Below, in pieces: positions 16,974-25,593 of a stretch of 64,000 nt of DNA. The notes beneath the pieces are model-generated. The model saw only the letters and a list, made by a program, of their open reading frames with translations. It was not told where the DNA came from and made no database searches. The stretch is from Eubacterium xylanophilum ATCC 35991 (GTDB taxonomy: Bacteria > Bacillota > Clostridia > Lachnospirales > Lachnospiraceae). Position 1 is the stretch's first letter, and each line of letters opens with the position of its first letter. The stretch spans positions 34,623 to 98,622 of the forward strand of contig NZ_KI912470.1 of the NCBI RefSeq assembly GCF_000518685.1. The letters run 5' to 3'. The position numbers and the translations under genes were made by a program.

Positions 16974-19340
16974 ATGGAAAAGAAGATAATAGGTTTGACA
17001 ACAGAGCAGGTTAGAGAGGCAGAATATAGGGGAGAAGTCAATGTCCAACAAGATAAATCTCAGAAAACAGTCAAGGACATAGTTAAGGAAAATGTTCTCA
17101 CGTATTTCAACCTGATATTCGCTATACTTGCAGTATTGTTGTTATTTGCAGGTGCATTTAAGAGTATGACTTTTTTGCCGATTATAGTGGCCAATACGCT
17201 TATCGGCATATTTCAAGAGCTGAAGGCGAAGAAAGTTCTGGACTCGCTGTCGGTGCTTACCCAACCGACGGTGCCGGTGTACCGAAATGGCGAGAAACAA
17301 GAAATTGCCATAGAGAAGCTGGTAAAAAACGATTTGGTAGTTTTTGAAGAAGGGGCGCAGATATGTGCGGATGCCGTAGTTGTAAGGGGCGAAGCTTCTG
17401 TCAATGAGTCGCTTTTGACCGGTGAGTCCGATGAAATTGCCAAGAAAAAGGGCGATGAACTCATGTCCGGAAGTTTCGTGGTTGCGGGCCGTTGTCTGGG
17501 ACGTTTAACTAAGGTAGGCAAGGAGTCATATATATCAAAGCTGACAGCTCAGGCCAAGGAGATGCAGGGACATGAGCAGTCGGAGATGGTGAGGAGTATC
17601 AATCAGTTTGTAATTGGGGCAGGAATAGCAATTATTCCGGTGGGAATTATGTTATTTGTCCAGAGTATGATTGCAGGAAAGGGGTTTTCCCCAAGTGTGA
17701 CTTCTATGGTTGCGGCAGTTGTAGGAATGATTCCTGAAGGGCTCTACTTGCTTGTGAGCATCACCCTTGCTGCAGGCGCTACCAGACTAGCCAAGAAAAA
17801 GGTTATGCTTCATGACATGAAGTGCATAGAGACCTTGGCGAGAGTTGATGTTCTGTGTGTTGATAAGACAGGAACCATCACTGAGCCCGACATGGTAGTT
17901 CACGGTTTGGACATCGTAGATGAGGATGAGGACGAGCTAAACGTAGATGTTGAGAGGCTTTTGGCTTCCTATATTTTGGCTCTGCCAGACAACAATATTA
18001 CTATGAAGGCCCTCAGGGCAAGATTTATGTGTGCAAGCCCGATTTCGGCATCGGATACTATGCCATTCACCTCTAGATTCAAGTATTCTTCGGTTAAGAT
18101 GAAGAGTGAGAGTTACATGCTCGGTGCACCGGATATTCTGTTGGCGAGTAATTATGAAAAGTGGAGAGAAAGAATAGAAAAATATTCCGCCAAAGGGTAC
18201 AGAGTTCTAGCCTTTGCAAAATCTCAGGGAGATATCCCAAGGGAGGGAATAGGCGAACGAGATGTACAACCGATTGCATTTATCACTATTAGCAATCCTA
18301 TAAGAAGCGGGGCTAAGGATACATTTGAGTACTTTGCGAAGCAAGGCGTGGATATCAAGGTTATATCCGGAGATAATCCTGTCACCGTTTCGGAGGTCGC
18401 CAGTCGAGCGGGTATCAAGAACGCGGAACATTTTATAGATGCAAGACAGTTGTCCAGTGGAGATGACGTGGCGGATGCAGTTGAAAAATATACTGTGTTT
18501 GGACGTGTGACACCGGAGCAGAAGAGAATGATAGTAAAAGCGCTTCAGGCAGCTGGTCATACAGTCGCCATGACGGGAGACGGAGTAAATGATATCCTAG
18601 CTATGAAGGATGCGGATTGCTCCATTGCCATGGCATCCGGATCGGATGCGGCGGTTCAGTCCTCCCAAGTGGCTCTTTTGGATTCAGATTTCTCGAGAAT
18701 GCCTCATATTGTTGCGGAGGGAAGACGAGTAATCAACAATATAGAGAGGTCAGCAACCCTTTTCTTGACAAAGAATATTTTCTCGTTGATGTTAGCGATA
18801 TTTGCCATAATAAATGTGCTGTCATATCCGCTTCAACCTGAACAGGTTTCGCTGATTTCAATGTTTAATATTGGTATCCCGGCATTTTTCCTCGCCTTAG
18901 AGCCCAATGAGCAGAGGATTCAGGGAAGGTTTATGACCAAGGTGCTTCTGAAGGGGATGCCGGCGGCTCTCACCAACTTTTTTGCTATTGCAGCTCTTGT
19001 TATATTCGGTAGGGTATTTGGAGTGGCAGAGACGGATATATCAGTCGCCTCAACTATGCTTATGGCTATAGTTGGTTTCATCATCTTGTTTAATATAAGC
19101 GTGCCTGTCAACAAGTATAGAGCTGTAGTTATAATTGGTTGTATTATAGGAATTATTGTTTTTGGAATATGTTTCCATAACATGTTTACGATACAGAAGA
19201 TATCACAGAAATGTGTTATGTTATTTGTCTTATTTGCAATAGCAACAGAGCCTTGTATGAGATATCTCACAATGTTATTTACATATATAGAGAAGAAAAT
19301 ATTGATGAGAGATAAGAGAGCAAAGGCAATTATAGAATAA
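16974..19340 (+). CDS. Cation-translocating P-type ATPase (CtpE-like)
   Basis: ATP-driven cation pump in the cytoplasmic membrane, 788 residues. The actuator domain carries LLTGESDE; the phosphorylation loop DKTGT has its aspartate at residue 297; the hinge is MTGDGVND. Membrane segment 4 holds VVGMIPEGLYLL, the P2-type PEGL ion-site motif, and the segment after the hinge starts NIERSATLFLTKNIFS, as in the CtpE group. CtpE of mycobacteria has been linked to Ca2+ uptake, so a divalent cation is likely, but specificity is inference. ATG 16974 is preceded by GAAAGGA; an in-frame TTG at 16953 is unlikely. A strong terminator follows the stop. Confidence 0.9.
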   Translation: MEKKIIGLTTEQVREAEYRGEVNVQQDKSQKTVKDIVKENVLTYFNLIFAILAVLLLFAGAFKSMTFLPIIVANTLIGIFQELKAKKVLDSLSVLTQPTVPVYRNGEKQEIAIEKLVKNDLVVFEEGAQICADAVVVRGEASVNESLLTGESDEIAKKKGDELMSGSFVVAGRCLGRLTKVGKESYISKLTAQAKEMQGHEQSEMVRSINQFVIGAGIAIIPVGIMLFVQSMIAGKGFSPSVTSMVAAVVGMIPEGLYLLVSITLAAGATRLAKKKVMLHDMKCIETLARVDVLCVDKTGTITEPDMVVHGLDIVDEDEDELNVDVERLLASYILALPDNNITMKALRARFMCASPISASDTMPFTSRFKYSSVKMKSESYMLGAPDILLASNYEKWRERIEKYSAKGYRVLAFAKSQGDIPREGIGERDVQPIAFITISNPIRSGAKDTFEYFAKQGVDIKVISGDNPVTVSEVASRAGIKNAEHFIDARQLSSGDDVADAVEKYTVFGRVTPEQKRMIVKALQAAGHTVAMTGDGVNDILAMKDADCSIAMASGSDAAVQSSQVALLDSDFSRMPHIVAEGRRVINNIERSATLFLTKNIFSLMLAIFAIINVLSYPLQPEQVSLISMFNIGIPAFFLALEPNEQRIQGRFMTKVLLKGMPAALTNFFAIAALVIFGRVFGVAETDISVASTMLMAIVGFIILFNISVPVNKYRAVVIIGCIIGIIVFGICFHNMFTIQKISQKCVMLFVLFAIATEPCMRYLTMLFTYIEKKILMRDKRAKAIIE

Positions 19341-19348
19341 AATGAAAT

Positions 19349-19402
19349 GGGGCTGTCGCACTAACAATTAAAAAATTGTTAGTGCTCAGCTCCTTTTTTG
19401 TG
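19349..19402 (+). terminator. Intrinsic terminator of the P-type ATPase gene
   Basis: GCACTAACAATT pairs perfectly with AATTGTTAGTGC around an A-rich loop, extended by GGGGCTG/CAGCTCC, followed by TTTTTTG. Its left 15 nt GGGGCTGTCGCACTA (19349-19363) are exactly inverted at 20168-20182, so this terminator also serves as one end of the repeat-filled interval 19349-20182. Confidence 0.88.
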
Positions 19403-19450
19403 CTAAATTAGGGAGATTTTATTATTATTCTTTGTTAATTGAGAAGAGTG

Positions 19451-19855
19451 AGGGCATGCCTATTTGAAAAAAGAAAATTTGGCATGCCCCGAGATGGGGA
19501 GAGACTTGATTGAGAAGACGTGAGGGGCATGCCTATTTGAAAAAAGAGGATTTGGCATGCCCCGAGATGGGAAAAGACTTGATTGATAAGGCGTGAGGGG
19601 CATGCCTATTTGAAGAAAGAGGATTTGGCATGCCCCGAGATGGGAAAAGACTTGATTGACAAGGCGTGAGGGGCATGCCTATTTGAAAAAAGAGGATTTG
19701 GCATGCCCCGAGATGGGAAAAGACTTGATTGATAAGGCGTGAGGGGCATGCCTATTTGAAGAAAGAGGATTTGGCATGCCCCGAGATGGGAAAAGACTTG
19801 ATCGATAAGGCGTGAGGGGCATGCCTATTTGAAAAAGAAGGATTTGGCATGCCCC
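19451..19855 (+). repeat. Repeat B tandem array, six units of 73 bp
   Basis: Left arms start at 19451, 19524, 19597, 19670, 19743 and 19816, exactly 73 bp apart. Each unit is GGGGCATGCC-N20-GGCATGCCCC-N33 (first arm has one change). Loops and spacers are nearly the same within this array but clearly different from those at 3932-4160, although arm sequence and every length are the same. Reading frames here are repeat artefacts. Confidence 0.93.
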
Positions 19856-19911
19856 GAGAGGGGCGAGAGACTTGAATGAGCCTTCTGCCTGAATACTTCG
19901 ATTCATACGAT

Positions 19912-19940
19912 ATCTCAGGTTTTTCGAAGCCTGAGATTTT
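19912..19940 (+). terminator. Small hairpin with T-run inside the repeat interval
   Basis: ATCTCAGG (19912-19919) pairs with CCTGAGAT (19930-19937), loop TTTTTCGAAG-like, then TTT. No gene ends nearby on this strand, so it may be a relic or part of a mobile unit. Confidence 0.45.
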
Positions 19941-19943
19941 ATT

Positions 19944-19985
19944 GGAAACGCATATTGCTGGTCTTACAAGCTTTGCTTGTAAGAC
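19944..19985 (+). repeat. Repeat A copy
   Basis: GGAAACGCATATTGCTGGTC head followed by GTCTTACAAGC-ttt-GCTTGTAAGAC, an 11-bp stem. It lies 10 bp before the H element. Confidence 0.85.
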
Positions 19986-19995
19986 GATTTTTTTT

Positions 19996-20182
19996 GGAGG
20001 AATGTCAGCACTAGATAAGTATAATAATTGTCTTACGAACGACGTGAGTAAGACCAGCGCTATGCGATTCCGAAAAAAAAAACAGGAAGAGGCCAACCAG
20101 AGAGAGACTTCAATGAGCATGCATTGCGTCTCGAGTCGGTTGGACTCTTCCTGTTTTTAGACTATCTTAGTGCGACAGCCCC
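19996..20182 (-). repeat. H hairpin element with nested repeat A
   Basis: Reverse-oriented copy of the element at 27846-27980: ends GGAGGAATGTCAGCACTAG and TAGTGCGACAGCCCC, core CAGGAAGAG.CCAACC...GGTTGG.CTCTTCCTG. Relative to that copy, about 50 bp are inserted after AGTATAATAA: a complete repeat A (20030-20071, minus orientation) plus A-rich joint. This dates repeat A as younger than the H element here. It lies at the 3' end of the convergent gene ending at 20184 and may end its transcript. Confidence 0.8.
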
Positions 20183-20183
20183 A

Positions 20184-21353
20184 TTATTTATTAAAATTAG
20201 ATGTATCATCGTCGTAGTTTGATTTTTTGGATATTGCCAAATCATTCTTCATGTCGCTTGTTTTTCTGTAACCATTGACATTTCCAAACCATCCATAAGT
20301 TAATCCTGTACTTCCAAGAATATTTGTTGAATCAAGTTTTACATACAAAGTACCATCAGCATACTTAAGTACATCTCGGAATTCAAGTGGGAAGTAAACC
20401 TTAGATGTCTTAAACTTGTTTGGCTTCTTTGCTTTTACAGTTGCTGAGTAGATAATATAAACAAGGTTTTTATTTCCCCATGAGCTGTCATTTTTGGCTG
20501 ACAGGAAGTAGAATCCTGCGTATGAAAGTCCACTTGCTTTGAAATCTTTCTTGTTAGTAGCCAAGTAGGATTTTATGGAATCTTTTGCCTGTTTTTTCAT
20601 ATCCTCAAGCGCTTTAGTTCCCTTTATATCATCTGCTTTTGTGATATATGCATCTACCTTATCAACTGTATATTCTTTTTCGGTAGAACTGAGTTTTATT
20701 CCATATTGTTCTGTAAATTGTTCAGAAGCATTTGCTTTAATGGTAAATTTATCTCCGAGCTTGAGCCCGTATCTCTTTTCGATATCAAAACTTATTGTTT
20801 TTAAAGCATCCTCAGTTGCGCTATTTTCAGTCTTAACAGATACGTTAGGTGAGATACCGGTAAATTCGACTTTAAGGTTTGCAAAAGGATCAACTTCCTT
20901 GACTTCGTTCAAACCGCTTACAGTGAATGTCATTGGCTCGCCTTTGTATTTTATCTTATAATCGCCAGCGATATCATTGTTATATGTAAAGCTAACTGTT
21001 ACGACATCTCCATTTTTCAAGCCCTCAGTTTTGTCGAGCTTTTTGCTGACAGAAGATACGGCTTTTTCATATTTGCCTAATTCTTCAATGTTACTTACGA
21101 GAGAAGAAATGTTGTCGAGTTTTGCATCAGAATTTATATTAATTCCAACCGCATTTGCAACATCAACATTGAATTTGGAGTTGTCAAAATCGAGCTTGGC
21201 CTTTCCATATCCATCGTATCCCTCAAATGTCACCTTAGTGTAGTCTTGAAGATTAATTGTCTTTTTGTGAGTTACTACAAGAATAATAACTGTCAAGAGA
21301 ATGACAAAGGCAACTGCCGCTGCACCGATTATTATTGCTTTCTTTGATTTCAT
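20184..21353 (-). CDS. Membrane-anchored extracellular protein, unknown function
   Basis: A 389-residue protein with a short basic start, one membrane segment (AAAVAFVILLTVIILVVT, about 10-28) and a large outer part. The outer part begins LQDYTKVTFEGYDGYGKAKLDF and contains a second related unit (LKVEFTGISPNVSVKT), so it is probably two or three Ig-like beta domains, then a mixed domain that holds YAGFYFLSAK and YIIYSATVKAK and a YGWFGNVNGY motif. Proteins with the 'GYDGYG' start are common beside zinc-ribbon genes in clostridia but have no established role known to me. GAAGGAGG precedes ATG 21353. It lies 53 nt after the UPF0371 gene on the same strand. Confidence 0.8.
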   Translation of the reverse strand: MKSKKAIIIGAAAVAFVILLTVIILVVTHKKTINLQDYTKVTFEGYDGYGKAKLDFDNSKFNVDVANAVGININSDAKLDNISSLVSNIEELGKYEKAVSSVSKKLDKTEGLKNGDVVTVSFTYNNDIAGDYKIKYKGEPMTFTVSGLNEVKEVDPFANLKVEFTGISPNVSVKTENSATEDALKTISFDIEKRYGLKLGDKFTIKANASEQFTEQYGIKLSSTEKEYTVDKVDAYITKADDIKGTKALEDMKKQAKDSIKSYLATNKKDFKASGLSYAGFYFLSAKNDSSWGNKNLVYIIYSATVKAKKPNKFKTSKVYFPLEFRDVLKYADGTLYVKLDSTNILGSTGLTYGWFGNVNGYRKTSDMKNDLAISKKSNYDDDTSNFNK

Positions 21354-21406
21354 GATATAATAGTCCTCCTTCATGAATAATTTATTTAAAACAGATTATT
21401 ACCGTT

Positions 21407-22876
21407 TTAATTCATTTTTTTAATGACGGGTTCGCATGTGAGATCCACACCGAGCTTCTTAAATGTTGTAAGATCCGCTGCAGATAGCATTGTTGTGATG
21501 TGAACCTGACACCCCTTGAGATTAGGAATCTGTTCAAATGCCTTCTTAGCATTCTCGTCTGTGAGAGTAGCAGTTGAAAGGGCGATGAGAACCTCATCTG
21601 TGTGGAGACGAGGGTTGCGTCCCGCAAGATACTTAACCTTCAGCTCCTGGATTGCTTCAATTGCCTCAGGTGAGATAAAGTGAACTTCTTTCGGAACATT
21701 TCCAAGTACCTTTAGGGCATTGAGCAAAAGTGCTGCGGAAGGTCCAAGTAGGTCAGAGGTCTTAGCCGTAATAATGCGCCCATCTTGTAACTCGATTGCT
21801 GCACATGGTGTGCCGAGTTTCGCAGCCAGTTCGTTGGCATAGGTTGTGACCTTACGATCCTCTGGTGATATCTTCGCCTGTTTCATGAGAAGTTCTATCT
21901 TGTAGGCTTCCTTCTCATCTGCTTTTTCTTCCACAATTCTATTTAAAGTAGTAAAGTATCTTCTTATAATCTCATTTTTAGATGCATCGCAGCATGCTTC
22001 ATCATCAATGATACAATTTCCCGCCATGTTGACACCCATATCTGTAGGTGACTTATAAGGATTCTCGCCGTAGATTCCCTCGAATATAGCATTGAGAACT
22101 GGGAAAATCTCGATATCTCTGTTGTAATTAACAGTTGTCTCGCCATAAGCTTCCAAGTGGAATGGGTCGATCATGTTAATATCATTTAGGTCAGCTGTTG
22201 CTGCTTCATATGCCAAATTAACAGGATGCTTGAGTGGAATGTTCCAAATAGGGAATGTCTCGAACTTAGCATAGCCTGCCTTGATTCCCCTCTTGTTTTC
22301 ATGATATAGCTGTGAGAGACAAGTGGCCATCTTTCCGCTTCCCGGTCCCGGTGCAGTTATAACAACAAGTGGTCTTGTTGTCTCGATATAGTCATTCTTA
22401 CCATATCCTTCATCGCTGACGATAAGCGGTACATTGGATGGATATCCATCGATAGTATAGTGCTGATAAACTCTGATATTGTGTTTTTCTAATCTTTCTT
22501 TGAAAGCAATAGCAGAAGACTGGCCGGAGAAGTGTGTGATAACAACGCCACTAACATATAAACCTCTGTCTTCAAATGCTTTTTTGAGTCTGAGAACGTC
22601 CTCGTCGTAAGTGATTCCCAAGTCGCCACGAACTTTGTGTTTCTCAATGTCCTTGGCGCTGATTACGATTACAATTTCTGCTTTGTCAGCTAGTTTCATA
22701 AGCATTCTCAACTTGCTATCTGGCTCAAAACCAGGCAAAACTCGTGATGCATGATAATCATCGAAGAGCTTTCCGCCGAACTCAAGATAGAGTTTGTTGC
22801 CAAATTTTCCGATTCTCTCTACAATATGCTCAGATTGCATTTTTAGATATTTCTCATTATCAAAACCGATTTTCAT
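21407..22876 (-). CDS. UPF0371/DUF1846 family protein
   Basis: A 489-residue cytosolic protein of the conserved DUF1846 family, whose biochemical role is not settled. Typical blocks: KIGFDNEKYLKMQSEHI at the start, LYLEFGGKLFDDYHASRVLPG, VITAPGPGSGKMATCLSQLY (a P-loop-like GPGSGK), GYAKFETFPIWNIPLKHPVN, INMIDPFHLE and DMGVNMAGNCI. The start is placed at ATG 22876 because the family begins with this block and AGGAATGG lies upstream; an in-frame ATG at 22942 would put coding sequence over the promoter. It shares a divergent control region with the MATE gene. Confidence 0.9.
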   Translation of the reverse strand: MKIGFDNEKYLKMQSEHIVERIGKFGNKLYLEFGGKLFDDYHASRVLPGFEPDSKLRMLMKLADKAEIVIVISAKDIEKHKVRGDLGITYDEDVLRLKKAFEDRGLYVSGVVITHFSGQSSAIAFKERLEKHNIRVYQHYTIDGYPSNVPLIVSDEGYGKNDYIETTRPLVVITAPGPGSGKMATCLSQLYHENKRGIKAGYAKFETFPIWNIPLKHPVNLAYEAATADLNDINMIDPFHLEAYGETTVNYNRDIEIFPVLNAIFEGIYGENPYKSPTDMGVNMAGNCIIDDEACCDASKNEIIRRYFTTLNRIVEEKADEKEAYKIELLMKQAKISPEDRKVTTYANELAAKLGTPCAAIELQDGRIITAKTSDLLGPSAALLLNALKVLGNVPKEVHFISPEAIEAIQELKVKYLAGRNPRLHTDEVLIALSTATLTDENAKKAFEQIPNLKGCQVHITTMLSAADLTTFKKLGVDLTCEPVIKKMN

Positions 22877-22924
22877 TATATTCACCATTCCTGTTAAAAC
22901 AAATCTTACCAATAACAAAGGACT

Positions 22925-22953
22925 ATTATAACATAAAACCATAAATTTGACAA
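22925..22953 (-). promoter_or_regulatory. UPF0371 gene promoter
   Basis: On the minus strand TTGTCA (22953-22948), 17 nt, TATAAT (22930-22925). Its -35 overlaps the -35 of the plus-strand MATE promoter in the shared TTTGACAA. Confidence 0.7.
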
Positions 22954-22976
22954 GTTGGTAATTTTGGTGCTATATT
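22947..22976 (+). promoter_or_regulatory. MATE gene promoter
   Basis: TTGACA (22947-22952), 18-nt spacer, TATATT (22971-22976) preceded by TGC (extended -10). It overlaps the opposed -35 of the UPF0371 promoter, so the two promoters should compete. Confidence 0.6.
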
Positions 22977-23016
22977 ATTATAAGTTTAAAAAATATTTTG
23001 AAAGAAGGTCGTTATA

Positions 23017-24363
23017 GTGGTAAAGGATTTGACTAAGGGAGAAGTCAGAAGTGTCCTGTGGTTATTTACAATTCCAATGTTTGTCAGCGTAGTGTTTCAG
23101 CAGATATACAACATAGCAGACAGCGCTATCGCCGGAAGATTTGCCGGGGAAAATGCTCTGGCAGCAGTTGGAGCATCATATCCTATCACAATGATTTTTA
23201 TGTCCATAGCTGTGGGATGCAATGTGGGTTGCGCTGTGGTAATCTCTAAGGCCTTTGGTGGTGGAGATATCATAGGTGTTAAAACGGCAACATATACTAC
23301 TATAATTTCCGGTCTTGTGTTATCAGCAAGCCTCACAGCAATAGGTCTTTTTATATCACCGATACTGCTACAGATGATCAAAACTCCTGCGAATATTTTC
23401 AATGACGGAGATGCGTATCTGAAAATATATATCGGAGGCCTGGTTTTCTTGTTTCTTTATAATATGGCCACCGGAATATTTACTTCTTTGGGAGATTCTA
23501 GAACTCCGCTTTACTTCCTAATAGGTTCATCTATTGGAAATATCATCCTAGATATCTTGTTCGTAAAGAACTTTGGATGGGGAGTTAAGGGTGTTGCTTG
23601 GGCAACATTTATCGCCCAAGGAGTGGCCTGTGTACTTGCGTTAATCTCACTGTACTTTCGTCTCAAAACTCTAAAGTGTGACGAGAGAAGAGTTCATTAT
23701 TTCTCCAAAAAAATGTTAGTTAAAATCAGTAGAATCGCTGTTCCAAGTATCTTGCAACAGAGTTTTGTCTCAATCGGGAATATTTTTATTCAAAATCTTG
23801 TAAATGGTTTTGGGTCCGGTGTAATAGCCGGTTATTCGGCTGCAGTCAAATTGAACACGTTCGCCATAACATCATTTGCAACCCTTGGAAATGGCTTATC
23901 AACCTTCAGCGCTCAAAATTTGGGTGCAGGAAGCTATACTCGAATCAAGAAGGGCTTTTTCTCCGGAGCAGCTCTTTCTTGGATAATTAGCATTATATTT
24001 TTTGTGGCATATTTCTTCTTTGCTGAGAATGTTCTTCTCTTATTTATAGAAAATAGAACCGGAGAGGCCTTGGCGACGGGACGCCAGTTCTTGCACATAG
24101 TTGCTCCATTTTACTTTATAATCTGTATTAAACTCTTAAGCGATGGGGGATTACGCGGCCTCGGAGACATGAGTAAATTCATGATTTCAACATTTACTGA
24201 TTTGATTCTTCGAGTGGGAATAGCATATGTGCTGGTAAATTACTACGGAAGCACAGGTATATGGATTTCTTGGCCAATAGGCTGGGTGATTGCGGCGATC
24301 ATATCGACTTGTTTTATCTGGAGCAATATTAAGAAGCTTACCATGGTGAGAAAAACCACATGA
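23017..24363 (+). CDS. MATE family efflux transporter
   Basis: Twelve-segment cation-coupled multidrug exporter, 448 residues, two homologous six-segment halves. The first half shows GEVRSVLWLFTIPMFVS, QIYNIADSAIAGRFAGENALAAVGASYP and GCNVGCAVVISKAFG; the second VPSILQQSFVSIGNIFIQ, and FSAQNLGAGSYTRIKKGF. The halves join near residue 225 in a basic loop (RRVHYFSKKMLVKI). GTG at 23017 follows AGAAGG at good spacing. The protein belongs to the DinF/NorM-like clostridial branch; the substrate is unknown. Confidence 0.93.
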   Translation: MVKDLTKGEVRSVLWLFTIPMFVSVVFQQIYNIADSAIAGRFAGENALAAVGASYPITMIFMSIAVGCNVGCAVVISKAFGGGDIIGVKTATYTTIISGLVLSASLTAIGLFISPILLQMIKTPANIFNDGDAYLKIYIGGLVFLFLYNMATGIFTSLGDSRTPLYFLIGSSIGNIILDILFVKNFGWGVKGVAWATFIAQGVACVLALISLYFRLKTLKCDERRVHYFSKKMLVKISRIAVPSILQQSFVSIGNIFIQNLVNGFGSGVIAGYSAAVKLNTFAITSFATLGNGLSTFSAQNLGAGSYTRIKKGFFSGAALSWIISIIFFVAYFFFAENVLLLFIENRTGEALATGRQFLHIVAPFYFIICIKLLSDGGLRGLGDMSKFMISTFTDLILRVGIAYVLVNYYGSTGIWISWPIGWVIAAIISTCFIWSNIKKLTMVRKTT

Positions 24364-24381
24364 GCAAGAACTTTCCAACTA

Positions 24382-24411
24382 TTGACAAGAGTTCTGTTCT
24401 TTTGCTACAAT
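24382..24411 (+). promoter_or_regulatory. Promoter of the COG0523 gene pair
   Basis: TTGACA (24382-24387), 18-nt spacer, TACAAT (24406-24411) preceded by TGC. No palindrome I can assign to a zinc repressor is evident. Confidence 0.65.
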
Positions 24412-24468
24412 TACATATTAGGGATGGATTAACAAAGTTTATTTAATTATAGAAAGGTGAGATTGAAA

Positions 24469-25578
24469 ATGACAAAGATTGATGTAGTTTCAGGATTTTT
24501 GGGAGCAGGAAAGACTACTCTTATTAAAAAACTTATCGCTGAAGTATTTCAGGGAGAACAGCTGGTGCTCATTGAAAATGAGTTTGGCGAGATTGGCATC
24601 GATGGGGGATTTTTGAAAGATGCCGGAATTAATATTACAGAGATGAATTCGGGATGTATTTGTTGTTCTCTAGTTGGTGATTTTGGAACAGCACTCAAAG
24701 AAGTAATTGATAAGTACTCTCCGGATAGAATTATTATCGAGCCATCCGGTGTTGGAAAGCTATCTGATGTTGCCAAGGCCGTTTTAGATGTAAAAGATGG
24801 TTTTGAAGACGGAGAGATTGAATTGAATAGCACAGTTACGGTTGCAGATGCGACAAAGTGCAAGCTTTATATGAAGAATTTTGGTGAGTTTTACAATAAC
24901 CAGATTGAGAGTGCCGGAACAATCATTCTCAGCAGAACTCAGGGAATGAATCAGGACAAGTTGGATAAGTGCATGGAGCTCTTGAGAGAGCATAATAAGG
25001 ATGCAGCAATCATAACAACTCCATGGGATGATATAGAAGGTTCTAAAATATTAGAAGCTATTGAAGGCAAGAATTCACTTGAGAATATGTTATTCGAAGA
25101 AGAGGATATTTGCCCTGAGTGTGGTCATCACCATGACCATGACCATGATCATGAACACCATCACCACGACCATGACCATGACCACGAGCATCATGACCAT
25201 GATCATGAACACCATCACCACGACCATGAACATGGTGAGGAATGTAGTTGTGGATGTGGACATGATCACGATCACGATCATCACCATCATCATGCAGATG
25301 ATGTGTTCTCAAGCATTGGAATCGAGACAACTCACAAGTTTACTGAAGACGGATTGAGTGAGATCCTGGAGCAGATTGCCGATGGTGAAGTTGAGGTCGG
25401 AACAGTGCTCAGAGCAAAGGGAATTGTGCCGGCTGAAGATGGTGGAGAATGGATTCATTTTGACCTTGTTCCGGGAGAATTTGAAGTTCGAAGAGGTAGT
25501 GCAGATTACACAGGTAGAATATGTGTGATCGGTTCTGAGATGAACGAAGAAAAAGTTAGAGAAATGTTTGCAGTATAA
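24469..25578 (+). CDS. COG0523 G3E GTPase with large His-rich metal-binding insert
   Basis: Probable metal chaperone of the CobW/ZNG1/YeiR group, 369 residues. Walker A GFLGAGKTT (9-17), switch motif ENEFGEIGID, metal motif CICC (63-66), and Walker B IIIEPSG are present. Where the guanine-specifying NKxD should be there is LSRTQ, so base specificity is uncertain. Residues about 215-275 hold some 31 His mixed with Asp/Glu and five Cys (CPEC, CSCGC), a very strong metal sponge. A CobW C-terminal domain closes the protein. GTG 24457 is in frame but AGAAAGGTGA is best spaced for ATG 24469. The next gene, 15 nt on, is a second COG0523 protein. Zinc is the most likely metal; nickel and cobalt are possible. 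Confidence 0.9.
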   Translation: MTKIDVVSGFLGAGKTTLIKKLIAEVFQGEQLVLIENEFGEIGIDGGFLKDAGINITEMNSGCICCSLVGDFGTALKEVIDKYSPDRIIIEPSGVGKLSDVAKAVLDVKDGFEDGEIELNSTVTVADATKCKLYMKNFGEFYNNQIESAGTIILSRTQGMNQDKLDKCMELLREHNKDAAIITTPWDDIEGSKILEAIEGKNSLENMLFEEEDICPECGHHHDHDHDHEHHHHDHDHDHEHHDHDHEHHHHDHEHGEECSCGCGHDHDHDHHHHHADDVFSSIGIETTHKFTEDGLSEILEQIADGEVEVGTVLRAKGIVPAEDGGEWIHFDLVPGEFEVRRGSADYTGRICVIGSEMNEEKVREMFAV

Positions 25579-25593
25579 GAGGAGCGAAGAATT

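Noticed and set aside
19451-19855. Regular repeats suggesting a CRISPR array
   Set aside because: The 33-nt spacers are nearly identical rather than unique, arms are palindromes with a constant loop, and there are no cas genes. It is a tandem satellite.
25058-25330. His/Asp-rich or Met/Val-rich frames on both strands around the metal tract
   Set aside because: Shadows of the CAT/CAC-GAC/GAT tract of the COG0523 gene.
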